64,000 bases of DNA, from positions 1-64,000 of the forward strand of contig JAAVXR010000073.1 of assembly GCA_022790755.1 (NCBI GenBank). Reading direction: 5' to 3'. A model generated the notes under the pieces. It ran no database searches, had not been told where the DNA came from, and saw nothing but the letters and a program-made list of their open reading frames with translations. Below, piece by piece: positions 38,348-48,429 of this stretch; positions within the stretch are counted from its first letter, which is position 1, and each line of letters opens with the position of its first letter. This stretch comes from Hespellia sp. GTDB taxonomy: Bacteria; Bacillota; Clostridia; Lachnospirales; Lachnospiraceae. The translations under genes and the position numbers were made by a program.

Positions 38348-39530
38348 TTTCCTTCATAAGAATCCCTTGAATTTTCCCATGTTCTCTCCCCTCCTCTCTG
38401 AACTGATACAGTGTCTGCAACTGAATACTTCCTTTTTCATAGCCGATTACCTCCGCCACCTCCAGTACTCGTCGACTTTTGTCTGGCAGTCTACCTAAAT
38501 GAACAATGACATCAATTGCAGATGCAAGCTGCCGTTGCACCGCTGCAAGAGGAATATCCATCCCCATGAGAACCATTGTTTCCAGACGATTCAACATATC
38601 CTGTGGACTGTTTGCATGCCCCGTACTGAGTCCTCCGGCATGCCCTGTATTATAAGCCTGCAATAAATCTATTGCTTCTGGCCCCCGGACTTCACCTACA
38701 ATCAAACGATCTGGCCGCATTCGAAGCGCCGTTCGAATCAAATCTCGAATTGTAATTTCACCTTCCCCTTCCAAATTGGCATTTCTCGCCTCCAAGCGTA
38801 CCAGATTATCAATTCCTTGAATCTGTAACTCTGCGTTATCCTCGATACTGATAATCCGTTCGTCTGAGGGAATGAACTGCGAAAGTGCGTTTAAGAAAGT
38901 GGTTTTACCAGCACCAGTTCCTCCGCTGATAAAAATGTTATATTTACTGACCACCAATTTTTCCAAAAATAGTTTTAAATCTTCATCCATGCTCCCCAAT
39001 TCTACCAGCCGTTCCATGGTAATCCTCTCCTTCGGAAACTTTCGGATTGTAACCACCGGCCCATCCAAGGCCACCGGCGCCAACACAACATTAACACGGG
39101 ACCCGTCGGCAAGTCTGGCATCTACAATCGGTGATGATTCATTGACATACCGATTGACTCCCGATACCATCTGTTGAATCACATCTTCCAATTTCCCTGC
39201 CGATATAAAACGCTTTTCGGAGCGGTATATTCTTCCCTGCTTCTCCAAAAATATATTGGCAGTACCATTAATCATAATCTCTGTGATCTCTTCATCCTCC
39301 AGAAGTTCCTGTAACAAATCCAGTTTCCGGAATGCATTGAACAACTCCCGACTCAGACGAATCTTTTCCTCTAGTGGTAAATATTCATTCTCTTCCCCAT
39401 GAAGTAAAATCTCATGGATCAACTCTCTGAGTTCATCATCCTCTAATTCTCGACTTAAATCAATCTGCTCTAAAACCATTTTGTGAATGCGCTCATCCCT
39501 GTTCTGCGGATGTATTGCGATGCTTCTCAT
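38304..39530 (-). CDS. tadA: CpaF/TadA family ATPase
   Basis: 408 aa; FISGGTGAGKTTFLNALSQFIP, RPDRLIVGEVRGPEAIDLLQAYNTGHAGGLSTGHANS. Confidence 0.95.
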   Translation of the reverse strand: MRSIAIHPQNRDERIHKMVLEQIDLSRELEDDELRELIHEILLHGEENEYLPLEEKIRLSRELFNAFRKLDLLQELLEDEEITEIMINGTANIFLEKQGRIYRSEKRFISAGKLEDVIQQMVSGVNRYVNESSPIVDARLADGSRVNVVLAPVALDGPVVTIRKFPKERITMERLVELGSMDEDLKLFLEKLVVSKYNIFISGGTGAGKTTFLNALSQFIPSDERIISIEDNAELQIQGIDNLVRLEARNANLEGEGEITIRDLIRTALRMRPDRLIVGEVRGPEAIDLLQAYNTGHAGGLSTGHANSPQDMLNRLETMVLMGMDIPLAAVQRQLASAIDVIVHLGRLPDKSRRVLEVAEVIGYEKGSIQLQTLYQFREEGREHGKIQGILMKENELLYQEKLLAAGY

Positions 39531-40471
39531 CTACACACCTGTACTTTCTGTACCGTATGTTCCAAGACATCTTCATAACCAAGCTTTTGCAGATTATCCG
39601 TATACTGTTTCAACTTAGCCCTAGCCCCCGACTCTTCAATGTATAATGTGTATACCGTGTCGCAAATTCTTAAAATCTCATACAGCCCTTGTATACTTTC
39701 ACCCAAATCTAGAATCACAGATTTATAAATGCTGTTTTCCATAATTTGTCTCAGCAACTCCATCCATTCCTGTGGGTCTACGGCTCGAATATCCTTTGTT
39801 ACTGGAACTGGTTGTACATAATCCAAACCACCGAGTTGACTTACCATTGTACTCAACCGAAATCCAAAAGACTCTTGCTCCTGTTTTAAATAATAAAGCA
39901 GATCTCCCAAATGCCCTTCTTCCTGTATTGGTAAATAATATTCCAAACCTGCATATTCCTCCAGATTTAAGTAAAGCGCCGGTGCCTCCTTCCCCAGTTC
40001 CTCGCCTAATTCCAATGCAAATTTTGTTTTGCCAATTCGATGAACCGGTGAATAAACTCCGATAAGTTGTCTTCGTCCATCATCAAACAACCTTGTGTTT
40101 CTGCCTGATGAAAGCTCTCCGCAAGTCTGAAGTAATTGACGTAAAATCTGTTCTGCCGATTGATACTTTAATATCACGTTCTCCTGCTCGGAACTTCGTC
40201 GTGGCAATTCTCTGGCTAATAGAAACCGATTCTTGGCCGGTATCTTCCTGCGCATCTCCTCCGGATAAGAATCCTCCATCAAAAGTAAGTCTATCTTGTG
40301 TTTCTTTCCGAACTGAAATAATTGCCCTGCATCCGAGAAAACTCTCACCTGCAACTGAACATTTTTATTCAGACAAATACGCTCCATCAAATTTTTCGCA
40401 TACGCAGGTTCACTGTCACATATTGCTAAAATTCTCCTGCTCAAATCACTCCTTCTTTCGTCTGTTTTCAT
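39527..40471 (-). CDS. TadZ/CpaE-like receiver/MinD-type protein
   Basis: 314 aa; GVYSPVHRIGKTKFALELGEEL deviant Walker A. Confidence 0.75.
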   Translation of the reverse strand: MKTDERRSDLSRRILAICDSEPAYAKNLMERICLNKNVQLQVRVFSDAGQLFQFGKKHKIDLLLMEDSYPEEMRRKIPAKNRFLLARELPRRSSEQENVILKYQSAEQILRQLLQTCGELSSGRNTRLFDDGRRQLIGVYSPVHRIGKTKFALELGEELGKEAPALYLNLEEYAGLEYYLPIQEEGHLGDLLYYLKQEQESFGFRLSTMVSQLGGLDYVQPVPVTKDIRAVDPQEWMELLRQIMENSIYKSVILDLGESIQGLYEILRICDTVYTLYIEESGARAKLKQYTDNLQKLGYEDVLEHTVQKVQVCR

Positions 40472-40719
40472 TTTCGTTTGTTTTCATATTGTTATAATAT
40501 TTGATTGAATATTGCTGCGATCTGCAGCCGACCTTCTGTACATTCGTGTATGCCATGTATATACCCAAGATAGGGCTGTAATGATTCATGGCAAATGTCA
40601 GAAGTAAACTTGAAACGATAGATAAGATTTTCTGATTGAAATCTTGTGAATTGTATTATAAACAACGTTATATGCTTTGTCCAGACTATTTCTTTCAATT
40701 GCATTTTTTTGTGAAATCC

Positions 40720-40953
40720 TCACAAAAGATGAAAAAATTGTATCCCATACAGGACACAAACTCCCGGAACTCCCAATACTCCCGCTGTCAAAAACGTGAA
40801 AAGATTCAATCCTACTATCCAAGAACTCGTTGAATCCGCAATACATCCATTAATCAAGAAAATAAGTCCCAGTCCCAGAATTGCCCTCACCAAAAAGTTT
40901 ACCGTAAGTTGAAGAAATTTCTGATCCATTCTTTGTTTCCTTTCCAATTCCAC
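40720..40953 (-). CDS. bofA: pro-sigma-K processing inhibitor BofA family protein
   Basis: VNFLVRAILGLGLIFLINGCI...VGLNLFTFLTAGVLGVPGVCVLYGIQFF. Confidence 0.85.
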   Translation of the reverse strand: MELERKQRMDQKFLQLTVNFLVRAILGLGLIFLINGCIADSTSSWIVGLNLFTFLTAGVLGVPGVCVLYGIQFFHLL

Positions 40954-41089
40954 TGCTATATTTTACTTTAGATAGCAAAAAGACTTTACACCATAATATA
41001 TCACACAAAAAGGAATTATATTCCAGAAAAATGCTTATACTATCACAAAGATCAACTATAGAGCCAGAATACAGAAAGCGGGGATATTT

Positions 41090-41290
41090 ATGGACAAATT
41101 CCACCAGATACAAGATTTAGAATATTATAATATTTATGACGAGATTAGTCGGGTTAAGGATCAGATCGACACCGCCTACAGTAATTTTCAGTATGCAGTT
41201 GATCCCGATTTGATTGACTGTTATATTTACGAAGTAAATGCGGCCTGGAAAAAATATCAGTTTCTATTAAAAAAAGCGAAGGAAATCTAA
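41090..41290 (+). CDS. DUF2508 (YaaL-like) family protein
   Basis: 66 aa; DTAYSNFQYAVDPDLIDCYIYEVNAAWKKYQFLLKKAKE. Confidence 0.8.
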   Translation: MDKFHQIQDLEYYNIYDEISRVKDQIDTAYSNFQYAVDPDLIDCYIYEVNAAWKKYQFLLKKAKEI

Positions 41291-41300
41291 TCCTTCGCCT

Positions 41301-41789
41301 TTATAATTCTATCATAATTTCTTTGCCGGAACTGTGATATTGATGATAACGCACTCCGGACGCATCGAACATCCGCATAGATGCCTGCACAGATGGGGTA
41401 TCCTCGTACTTATTGCTGTCGTAAATGACTTCTTTAATCCCACTTTGAATAATCGCTTTCGCACATTCATTACAGGGAAACAATGAAACATACAGTTTCG
41501 ATCCTTCCAGACTGCCACCACGATAATTTAATATCGCATTCAATTCACTGTGTACCGTATAAACATATTTCGTCATTAGGGGATTCTCTCCCTCCCGTTC
41601 CCATGGAAATTCATCATCCGAACACCCACTAGGCAGGCCGTTATAACCCATAGACAATATTTTATTATCCTGACTTACAATACAACATCCCACCTGAGTA
41701 TTTGGGTCCTTAGAGCGCAGACCCGATAATTTTGCCACTCCCATAAAATATTCGTCCCAGGAGATATAATCCTCTCTTTTGTTTCCCAT
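41301..41789 (-). CDS. dCMP deaminase family protein (ComEB-like)
   Basis: SWDEYFMGVAKLSGLRSKDPNTQVGCCIV, HSELNAILN, LFPCNECAKAI. Confidence 0.92.
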   Translation of the reverse strand: MGNKREDYISWDEYFMGVAKLSGLRSKDPNTQVGCCIVSQDNKILSMGYNGLPSGCSDDEFPWEREGENPLMTKYVYTVHSELNAILNYRGGSLEGSKLYVSLFPCNECAKAIIQSGIKEVIYDSNKYEDTPSVQASMRMFDASGVRYHQYHSSGKEIMIEL

Positions 41790-41849
41790 TATAAAAATCT
41801 CCTTTTTTCAATCAACTTAATTCTTTTCTATCGAAACTTTTAAATTTCT

Positions 41850-43361
41850 TTACAACTCATTTAGCTTCTGAGTCAACTTTTTTATTAATCTCTCAATTGT
41901 TTCAAAACACTTTCCATATTCACTTAAAGGCTGCCCAATAGGATGTCCAATCTGTTCCTCCTCCTGAACAAACTCGCTGAGTGTATAGATATTCTCCTCA
42001 ATCCCACACTCACTCATCACTTTCTGTTTCTGCGACATATTCATAGCCAGAACCAAAGTATCTGCTTCTATCTCATCCGGATCAAACATTTTTGATTGAT
42101 AAGACGCCATACTCAATTTATGGCTCGCCATAATCGCTTCCGCTTTCTGATTGACCGGCTCAGGAAATAGCACAATCAGCCCTCTTGATATAATATCATA
42201 CTCTCGATTTAGCGTCTGGTTTCGCAAAATTTCCGCTGCCATCGGACCACGACTGGTATCCGACTCACTCAAAAACATGATCTGATGATATTTCTGCATG
42301 CGGACAATCTCTTCTGCCGATACTCTATGATGACCAGCGGCTTTCTCGAGACGATTCATAATGGCATCTCCCATTCCTTCCGCGGCAAAAGATTCGCTGT
42401 AAATCACAGATACTCCCTCTTCATCAAAAGCGCGAAGTATGGCATACAGATTACGGGCAATTGATTTTTCACTGTTTCTCGTCCCAATGCTCTTGATTAT
42501 TCCATGTGTATATCGTCCCACTGTCTCTGTCGTTCCGATGATACCAGGCACTTCTCCTTTGGAGACATGCTCATACGCAATCTGGCGAATCGCTTTCACC
42601 GCAAGCTTTGCAGGGCCATCCACGATAATCAATTCCGCCTTCGGCGCATAATGCCGGTATTTCATACCAGGAGCCTTCGGCGCAGTGTCACGATCCTCAC
42701 CATGAATCGACGGGTCCACCGCCACATAAGGCAACACCGTCGCTAACATCTCCCGCGTTATTGCACCCGGCCTCAGAATCATCGGAGGTGTCACCGTCAT
42801 ATCCAGAATCGTGGATTCAAGTCCAATCTCTACGCTACCCCCGTCTAAGATCATTGAAATTCTTCCATTCAAGTCTGTATAAACATGCTCTGCCGTCGTC
42901 GGACTGGGACGACCAGAAACATTTGCGCTTGGAGCAGATATATAGCCACCGGCCGCTAAGATTAACTCTCTGGCAATCAAATTCTCCGGCATACGCACCG
43001 CCACCGTATCCAAACCGCCTGTTGTCCCATATGGAACAACAGCACGCTTTTTAAAAATCATGGTCAACGGTCCCGGCCAAAAATGCTCCGCCAGTGCTTC
43101 CGCCAATGGTGGAATCTCTTCCACAATCTTGGGCAATGCCGAAAACTCTGCAATATGCACAATCAGTGGGTTATCAGATGGACGGCCTTTCGCTTCATAT
43201 GTCTTTACCGCAGCTTCCTCGTTCAATGCATCAGCGCCTAATCCGTAAACGGTCTCTGTCGGAAATGCTACAAGACCGCCTTCTTGCAGAATCCTACCCG
43301 CCTCCTGAATTGCCGCTTTTTCAATATTATTTTGGTCTATGGTTCGAATGATTGTTTTCAT
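41850..43361 (-). CDS. threonylcarbamoyl-AMP synthase (Sua5/YwlC) fused to degenerate LMW-PTP-like domain
   Basis: GGLVAFPTETVYGLGADA...SAPSANVSGRPSPT...APGMKYRHYAPKA; C-terminal IMFLSESDTSRGPMAAEIL. Confidence 0.9.
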   Translation of the reverse strand: MKTIIRTIDQNNIEKAAIQEAGRILQEGGLVAFPTETVYGLGADALNEEAAVKTYEAKGRPSDNPLIVHIAEFSALPKIVEEIPPLAEALAEHFWPGPLTMIFKKRAVVPYGTTGGLDTVAVRMPENLIARELILAAGGYISAPSANVSGRPSPTTAEHVYTDLNGRISMILDGGSVEIGLESTILDMTVTPPMILRPGAITREMLATVLPYVAVDPSIHGEDRDTAPKAPGMKYRHYAPKAELIIVDGPAKLAVKAIRQIAYEHVSKGEVPGIIGTTETVGRYTHGIIKSIGTRNSEKSIARNLYAILRAFDEEGVSVIYSESFAAEGMGDAIMNRLEKAAGHHRVSAEEIVRMQKYHQIMFLSESDTSRGPMAAEILRNQTLNREYDIISRGLIVLFPEPVNQKAEAIMASHKLSMASYQSKMFDPDEIEADTLVLAMNMSQKQKVMSECGIEENIYTLSEFVQEEEQIGHPIGQPLSEYGKCFETIERLIKKLTQKLNEL

Positions 43362-43397
43362 GTGGTTTATTATACCACTATCTTCCACAAAAACAAA

Positions 43398-44105
43398 CTA
43401 CTTTTCCTGAATTCCAAAATAGCGGTAAAGCCCTTCCACAATAGCCTGCGCAACTTTCTCTTGATATTCCTGTGTAACTAATTTATCTGCTTCCTCCGGG
43501 TTACTAAGGAAACCACATTCCACAATCACAACCGGCACTTCTGTTCGCTTTAATAAATAATATGTAGTATTCGCTTTCGCCTCTCTGTGATTATCTGTAT
43601 CCATCTCATTCATCGACTTTTGTATTAATTTTGCAGCTTTTTCACTTTCATCAGAATGTTCAAAATAGAAGACCTGTGCGCCCTTTACAGATGCATCACC
43701 ATAACTGTTCTGGTGAATACTCACTACCAGCTCCGGTTTCTCCTGGTTAATCTTTGTAACCCTCGCCTTGAGATCTTCCACGTTACTGTCTGCCATCCCG
43801 TCGGCACCTTCTCGCGTCATCGTAACCTGAAATTGCTTTTTTTCTAAATCTTCCTGCAGTAGTTTCGCGATTTTCAGATTGATATCACTTTCTTTTGCAT
43901 CATTCACCCCAATCTTTCCGCCATCCATTCCTCCGTGCCCGGCATCAACGATTATTTTTATGCGGGACTCTGTTTTCTTTCCGAACAGAGAAGAACTACT
44001 GATCACATAGCGGCTTAATTTTTGGCTTCCCCAGGTTAAAAAACATAGAAAGAAAAAGATAAACAGCCATCCTACTTTTTTACGCAAAAATACCCTCCGC
44101 AGCAT
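43398..44105 (-). CDS. cwlD: N-acetylmuramoyl-L-alanine amidase CwlD
   Basis: IIVDAGHGGMDGGKIG, VVSIHQNSY, VVIVECGFLSNPEEADKL, N-terminal TM. Confidence 0.9.
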   Translation of the reverse strand: MLRRVFLRKKVGWLFIFFFLCFLTWGSQKLSRYVISSSSLFGKKTESRIKIIVDAGHGGMDGGKIGVNDAKESDINLKIAKLLQEDLEKKQFQVTMTREGADGMADSNVEDLKARVTKINQEKPELVVSIHQNSYGDASVKGAQVFYFEHSDESEKAAKLIQKSMNEMDTDNHREAKANTTYYLLKRTEVPVVIVECGFLSNPEEADKLVTQEYQEKVAQAIVEGLYRYFGIQEK

Positions 44106-44161
44106 ATACTATTTACTACCCAATATATGCTATAGAGGGCATTTTATGAGGATAACCGATC

Positions 44162-46048
44162 TCAGTTTACATATTGAAGAATCAAATCCCAAATTGACGA
44201 TTTCTCATAACCAAGCCGCCACTCTGCAACTCCCGCCAAATCATGTTCTTTGATTAATTTTAATTTTTCTTCAATGGATTCCTCATCTTCTATCCATATT
44301 TTATATGTTCCTTCGTCGCCTTCCCATTGTGCATAATTCTGACGGACATTTTCTGCCCATTCTGCAGTAGCGCCTGCCTCTGAAACAGCCTCCGAAGCAT
44401 CCTCCATTCCCAATGCCTGGCTGGATATCTTCGTTGCATATTGCGCAGCCTCCGTCCCTTCCTGTTCTTTCAGTTCGGCTTCTGTCTTCTCTTCCTCCAG
44501 CCATAGTCTGGTGTAGAATGGAATCGCCGCGATCATCTTGTTATTTGGCACCTGCTCCAACATATTCTCAATTCCATCCTTCACATAACCATAGGAAGCA
44601 ACAGAACCCGCCTCATAGGAACTATTTGTATGCTCATCATACCCCATCATAACCACATAATCCACAAAAATACCCTGTTCATGGATATCATAATGCGCGT
44701 TATAAGGCATCGGAACATAATTATCTACCGATAAAACTAGACCATTCTGCCGACACTTTACACTCAATTCCCGTACAAATTGTATATAATGTTCTCCACA
44801 TTCCAAAGAAATCAATTCAAAATCCAAATTAATTCCATCAATTCCCGTCTGCAAAGCATCCGCTATCACCTGATTAATCAGTTTCGTCCGCTTTGAAGTA
44901 TAACTCATCACTTCATATACTTCCTCCGAGGAATCAATTCCTCCCTGAAAATCCCGCAGAACTGCCCACACTTCCAAATTCGACTGATGTGCATAGTTCA
45001 CATATTCCTGACTGGAAATAGATTGAAGATTCCCAGACGTATCTTCAATATTATACCACGTGGGAGCAATCGTTGTCAGTCCCTTCGTATTTGCAATGGT
45101 TTCCAGTACCGAAGCATTCGCCGTCGTGTTTGTTACATTATGCCATGCCAGATTGATCGTATAATCCTTGGATATATTTTTGTATTCCGGTTCCTGAAAA
45201 TCCCTGGAAAGCTTTACCGCTTTTTCATCTTTCAATGTCTTAGATTTGACATACCCAATCATTCCATCGCTGGTTCGGATTTTTTTCCAGTCATCCAGTT
45301 CTTCAATTACCGTAACCATCTCAGACTTCTCTACCGTTCTCAAGACAGGGCTCTTGACACCGGCCTGATAGCGGACTTGAGTCTTACTCCTCATCTCAGC
45401 CTGTGTTGCCTCACCCCATCTGCTGACAATCATGACTCGTGCAGGATTCTCATACACATTATACTCTATATTCGCATACTCCTGTATGAACGGGAGAGCT
45501 ATATACGCTGTCTGTCCTTCTGTCTTTATAATAACGAAATCTTCCGAACGCTTTTCAGAAACCACCGAAAATTCTTTACTGCCTACTTCCGCGGAAACAT
45601 TCCCTTCCGGAAGCGTATACAATAGTATATTTTCATTAGAATCCCAGTAAAATCTACTGTTAATGTTATCTCGGAGTACGGTATATTCTATATATGGTAC
45701 ACCATCTATGATTCTACCCCCAGCGCCCAACACCTGATTGTCTGCAATAATTGCCAGATCATCGTTTCCAGAAATTCCATAATATTCATTCAAATCCGCC
45801 ATTTCTTTCGATGGGCCAAATTTTATCCAAAACAATGTTCCGCCAATACCTATGATCACAGCACAAAGAACGAGAAGTATCGCTATCGTTCGATTCCGCT
45901 TTCTTCTCCGCAATCTGCTACTCTGTCGTGTATTCATACGCTGTCTGTCTCTGTTGTTCGCAGGGCGCCTGCCGCGATTCGGCCGGCTCGCTCGATTGGG
46001 CCGTCCATTCGGTCTGACACTTCTTCGCGCATTTCTTCTTTCGTCCAT
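44162..46048 (-). CDS. GH18 family protein with SH3 domain (SleL/YdhD-like)
   Basis: 628 aa; GIDGINLDFE catalytic motif, SH3-like RYQAGVKSPVLRTVEKSEMVTVIEELDDWKKIRTSDGMIGYV. Confidence 0.88.
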   Translation of the reverse strand: MDERRNARRSVRPNGRPNRASRPNRGRRPANNRDRQRMNTRQSSRLRRRKRNRTIAILLVLCAVIIGIGGTLFWIKFGPSKEMADLNEYYGISGNDDLAIIADNQVLGAGGRIIDGVPYIEYTVLRDNINSRFYWDSNENILLYTLPEGNVSAEVGSKEFSVVSEKRSEDFVIIKTEGQTAYIALPFIQEYANIEYNVYENPARVMIVSRWGEATQAEMRSKTQVRYQAGVKSPVLRTVEKSEMVTVIEELDDWKKIRTSDGMIGYVKSKTLKDEKAVKLSRDFQEPEYKNISKDYTINLAWHNVTNTTANASVLETIANTKGLTTIAPTWYNIEDTSGNLQSISSQEYVNYAHQSNLEVWAVLRDFQGGIDSSEEVYEVMSYTSKRTKLINQVIADALQTGIDGINLDFELISLECGEHYIQFVRELSVKCRQNGLVLSVDNYVPMPYNAHYDIHEQGIFVDYVVMMGYDEHTNSSYEAGSVASYGYVKDGIENMLEQVPNNKMIAAIPFYTRLWLEEEKTEAELKEQEGTEAAQYATKISSQALGMEDASEAVSEAGATAEWAENVRQNYAQWEGDEGTYKIWIEDEESIEEKLKLIKEHDLAGVAEWRLGYEKSSIWDLILQYVN

Positions 46049-46149
46049 GCCGCACCTCCTATTTCTAGCCCTTATTATACCATATTTTATTTATCCGTCA
46101 TTAACAATTTCATGTTTTTCACAGAAATACCGGCGCAGGGGGATTACAT

Positions 46150-46368
46150 TCAGCTTTCTGCGATATTATAAAATGATAATTCCTCGATATATCCACTGGG
46201 ATTCAATACATAATCCCGCATGTAACTGCCCCTTTCTTTCACTTCATAAGCAGCAATCACCTGCAATGGACTCACCTGGCTCCCATCCAGTTTGATACGA
46301 ACTCCTTTCTTTTCATAATTTTCCAGTTCCCGATACAAATCTTGCATCTCGGGATTTTCCGATTTCAT
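46150..46368 (-). CDS. small conserved hypothetical protein
   Basis: 72 aa with GGGAGG-type RBS. Confidence 0.6.
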   Translation of the reverse strand: MKSENPEMQDLYRELENYEKKGVRIKLDGSQVSPLQVIAAYEVKERGSYMRDYVLNPSGYIEELSFYNIAES

Positions 46369-46815
46369 ACCTACGCCTCCCTTATAGTTGCCCTGACATT
46401 GTACTATGACCTCATTCAGCCATTCATAAGGAATTTTTCGTGATGTAATTGCCCTTCCTATGGTTCATAAAGGTCACAAAAGAAGACAGCATTTCATCTG
46501 TACGACTTTTTGTAAAACAAACCACATATACTTTTATTGTCGTGAATTTGTGTCCCTGACTCTGGGACATTGAAATATCTGAATAGATAATAATGTAAGA
46601 AATGCCTTTGCATTTGAGGCCAACATTCGTTTATTTAGACACTCTTTCCTCCTTTCTGAAGTAAATTTGTCAGGGAACGCTGCCTTCTTGTATCTGGAAT
46701 TATAGTGAATCTCTATTTTTTTGCAAGTATTTTTAAATTCTCTTTACATATTTTTCGTTTTTGTTTATACTAATAGTGAGGAAGTGTATAAAGCTCATAT
46801 AAAGGATGTGATTAA

Positions 46816-47538
46816 ATGAAAATAGAAAAACTAAACGATAATCAGATCCGGTGCACATTGACACATGCAGATTTAGCAGATCGTCATTTAAAACTGAGTG
46901 AATTAGCTTATGGTACGGAGAAAGCAAAAGCACTCTTCCGTGATATGATGCAGCAAGCCTCCTTTGATTTTGGTTTTGAGGCGGAAGATATTCCACTTAT
47001 GATAGAAGCAATTCCAGCATCGGCAGATTCACTCGTTCTCATTATCACCAAGGTGGAGGACCCTGAAGAATTGGACACCAGGTTTTCCCGTTTTACTCCC
47101 CTGAATGACTCTGAATCGGGAGTAACGGAATCCCTTGAAAAATTAGAAGGCGCAGATGAATTTTTGAATCTTCTTGACAAAGTAAAAGAAGCAGCGAATG
47201 ATGCACATACCGCAGAAACTCCTACTAATAAAAAGCAGGATATCCCGCAGGTACGTCTGTTCTCCTTTGAACATATTGATGATGTCATTCGTGCTGCACA
47301 TTTGCTGTCATCACTTTATCACGGTGAAAATACTTTATATAAAGATCCGGCAAATGGATTCTTCATTCTGGCCCTTGTCCAGTCAGATCATACCACCAAT
47401 GACTTTAATAAAATCTGTAATATGCTATCGGAATACGGTACACTGGAAAAAGCTTCCGGCGTCACCATGGCTTTCCTGGAGGAACATTGTAACATCATGA
47501 TTCCTTCAAATGCTGTTCAAAATCTCGCAATTGTGTAA
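46816..47538 (+). CDS. mecA: adaptor protein MecA
   Basis: MKIEKLNDNQIRCTLTHADLADRHLKLSELAYGTEKAKALFRDMMQQA. Confidence 0.92.
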   Translation: MKIEKLNDNQIRCTLTHADLADRHLKLSELAYGTEKAKALFRDMMQQASFDFGFEAEDIPLMIEAIPASADSLVLIITKVEDPEELDTRFSRFTPLNDSESGVTESLEKLEGADEFLNLLDKVKEAANDAHTAETPTNKKQDIPQVRLFSFEHIDDVIRAAHLLSSLYHGENTLYKDPANGFFILALVQSDHTTNDFNKICNMLSEYGTLEKASGVTMAFLEEHCNIMIPSNAVQNLAIV

Positions 47539-47716
47539 TTTAATATTATCTGCCCGGAATAAAATTTCCTCATCTGAAATATTTAAAGACACTCAATAAA
47601 ACAGGACTGAATACCAAGCATTTCTGTACAGGATTCTCAGATAAAACACCTGGAATTCTGCTCCGTTTCCGCTTTGTATTCAGTCCCGTTTTTTCATGAA
47701 AACTTTCAATGTCAAA

Positions 47717-47917
47717 TTATTGTGCTGCTATCGCTGCGTTGATCTTTTCAACAAGCAATGTTGCATCAATACCATGAACCATTGCCGCCTCTGCAATGGA
47801 CTCCCCTTGTGCTGACGGACATCCCAGACAATGCATACCAATTTCCATAAGAATCGGCGCTGCGTCTGGATAATTCTGAAGTAATTCTCCAATCGTTGTA
47901 TTTCCAGAAATAGCCAT
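47717..47917 (-). CDS. DUF1858 domain protein
   Basis: [40 protein letters not shown]. Confidence 0.9.
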   Translation of the reverse strand: MAISGNTTIGELLQNYPDAAPILMEIGMHCLGCPSAQGESIAEAAMVHGIDATLLVEKINAAIAAQ

Positions 47918-48194
47918 TTCTTCTCCTCCTTTACTATTTATCTGAGTATCAGATCGTTCTACGCCCACCTCAGTGTGCTTTTCTATTATAATCCGAAAAA
48001 AACAAATTATCAACCTGTTTATATAAAACCTATACCGTTGTTCAAATTATTCATACATTTTCATCAGTAATTTGAATACTTAAAAGTCAACAATTTTCGC
48101 GCTTTTTTTCGACATAATTCCAGATTCATGATAATTCAACAAAACGTTTGTTCTTTTTTTGTCCCGAATAATCCACCAAAATCGAGTGTTTTTA

Positions 48195-48265
48195 TGTGGA
48201 TAATGTGGATAACTTTAAAAAAATCTTCTGTTTTCCACGTTTTTTGCGTTTTTGTATGTGGATAA
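48195..48265. promoter_or_regulatory. cluster of three perfect DnaA boxes
   Basis: TGTGGATAA at 48195-48203, 48204-48212 and 48257-48265 (reverse complement TTATCCACA), in AT-rich intergenic DNA. Confidence 0.7.
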
Positions 48266-48429
48266 GTTGAAAACTCCTGTTCTTCCTTTTTCTACATATT
48301 TCTACATTTTTGTACATTTTGTCTAATCATTGTCTCCCTTTTTTCTACATTAAATTTCGGCAGGTTCATCTCCCCTGCCGAAACTGTCAATCATTAATTC
48401 TGTCTTCTTTTATTATACTCAGTCAATAA

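Noticed and set aside
46423-46566. 48-aa minus-strand ORF MSQSQGHKFTTIKVYVV...
   Set aside because: Not in the ORF track, no RBS, begins within a palindrome; probably non-coding.
48180-48320. Chromosomal oriC at the DnaA-box cluster
   Set aside because: No dnaA, dnaN, recF, gyrB or rpmH nearby and no switch in predominant gene strand across the site.
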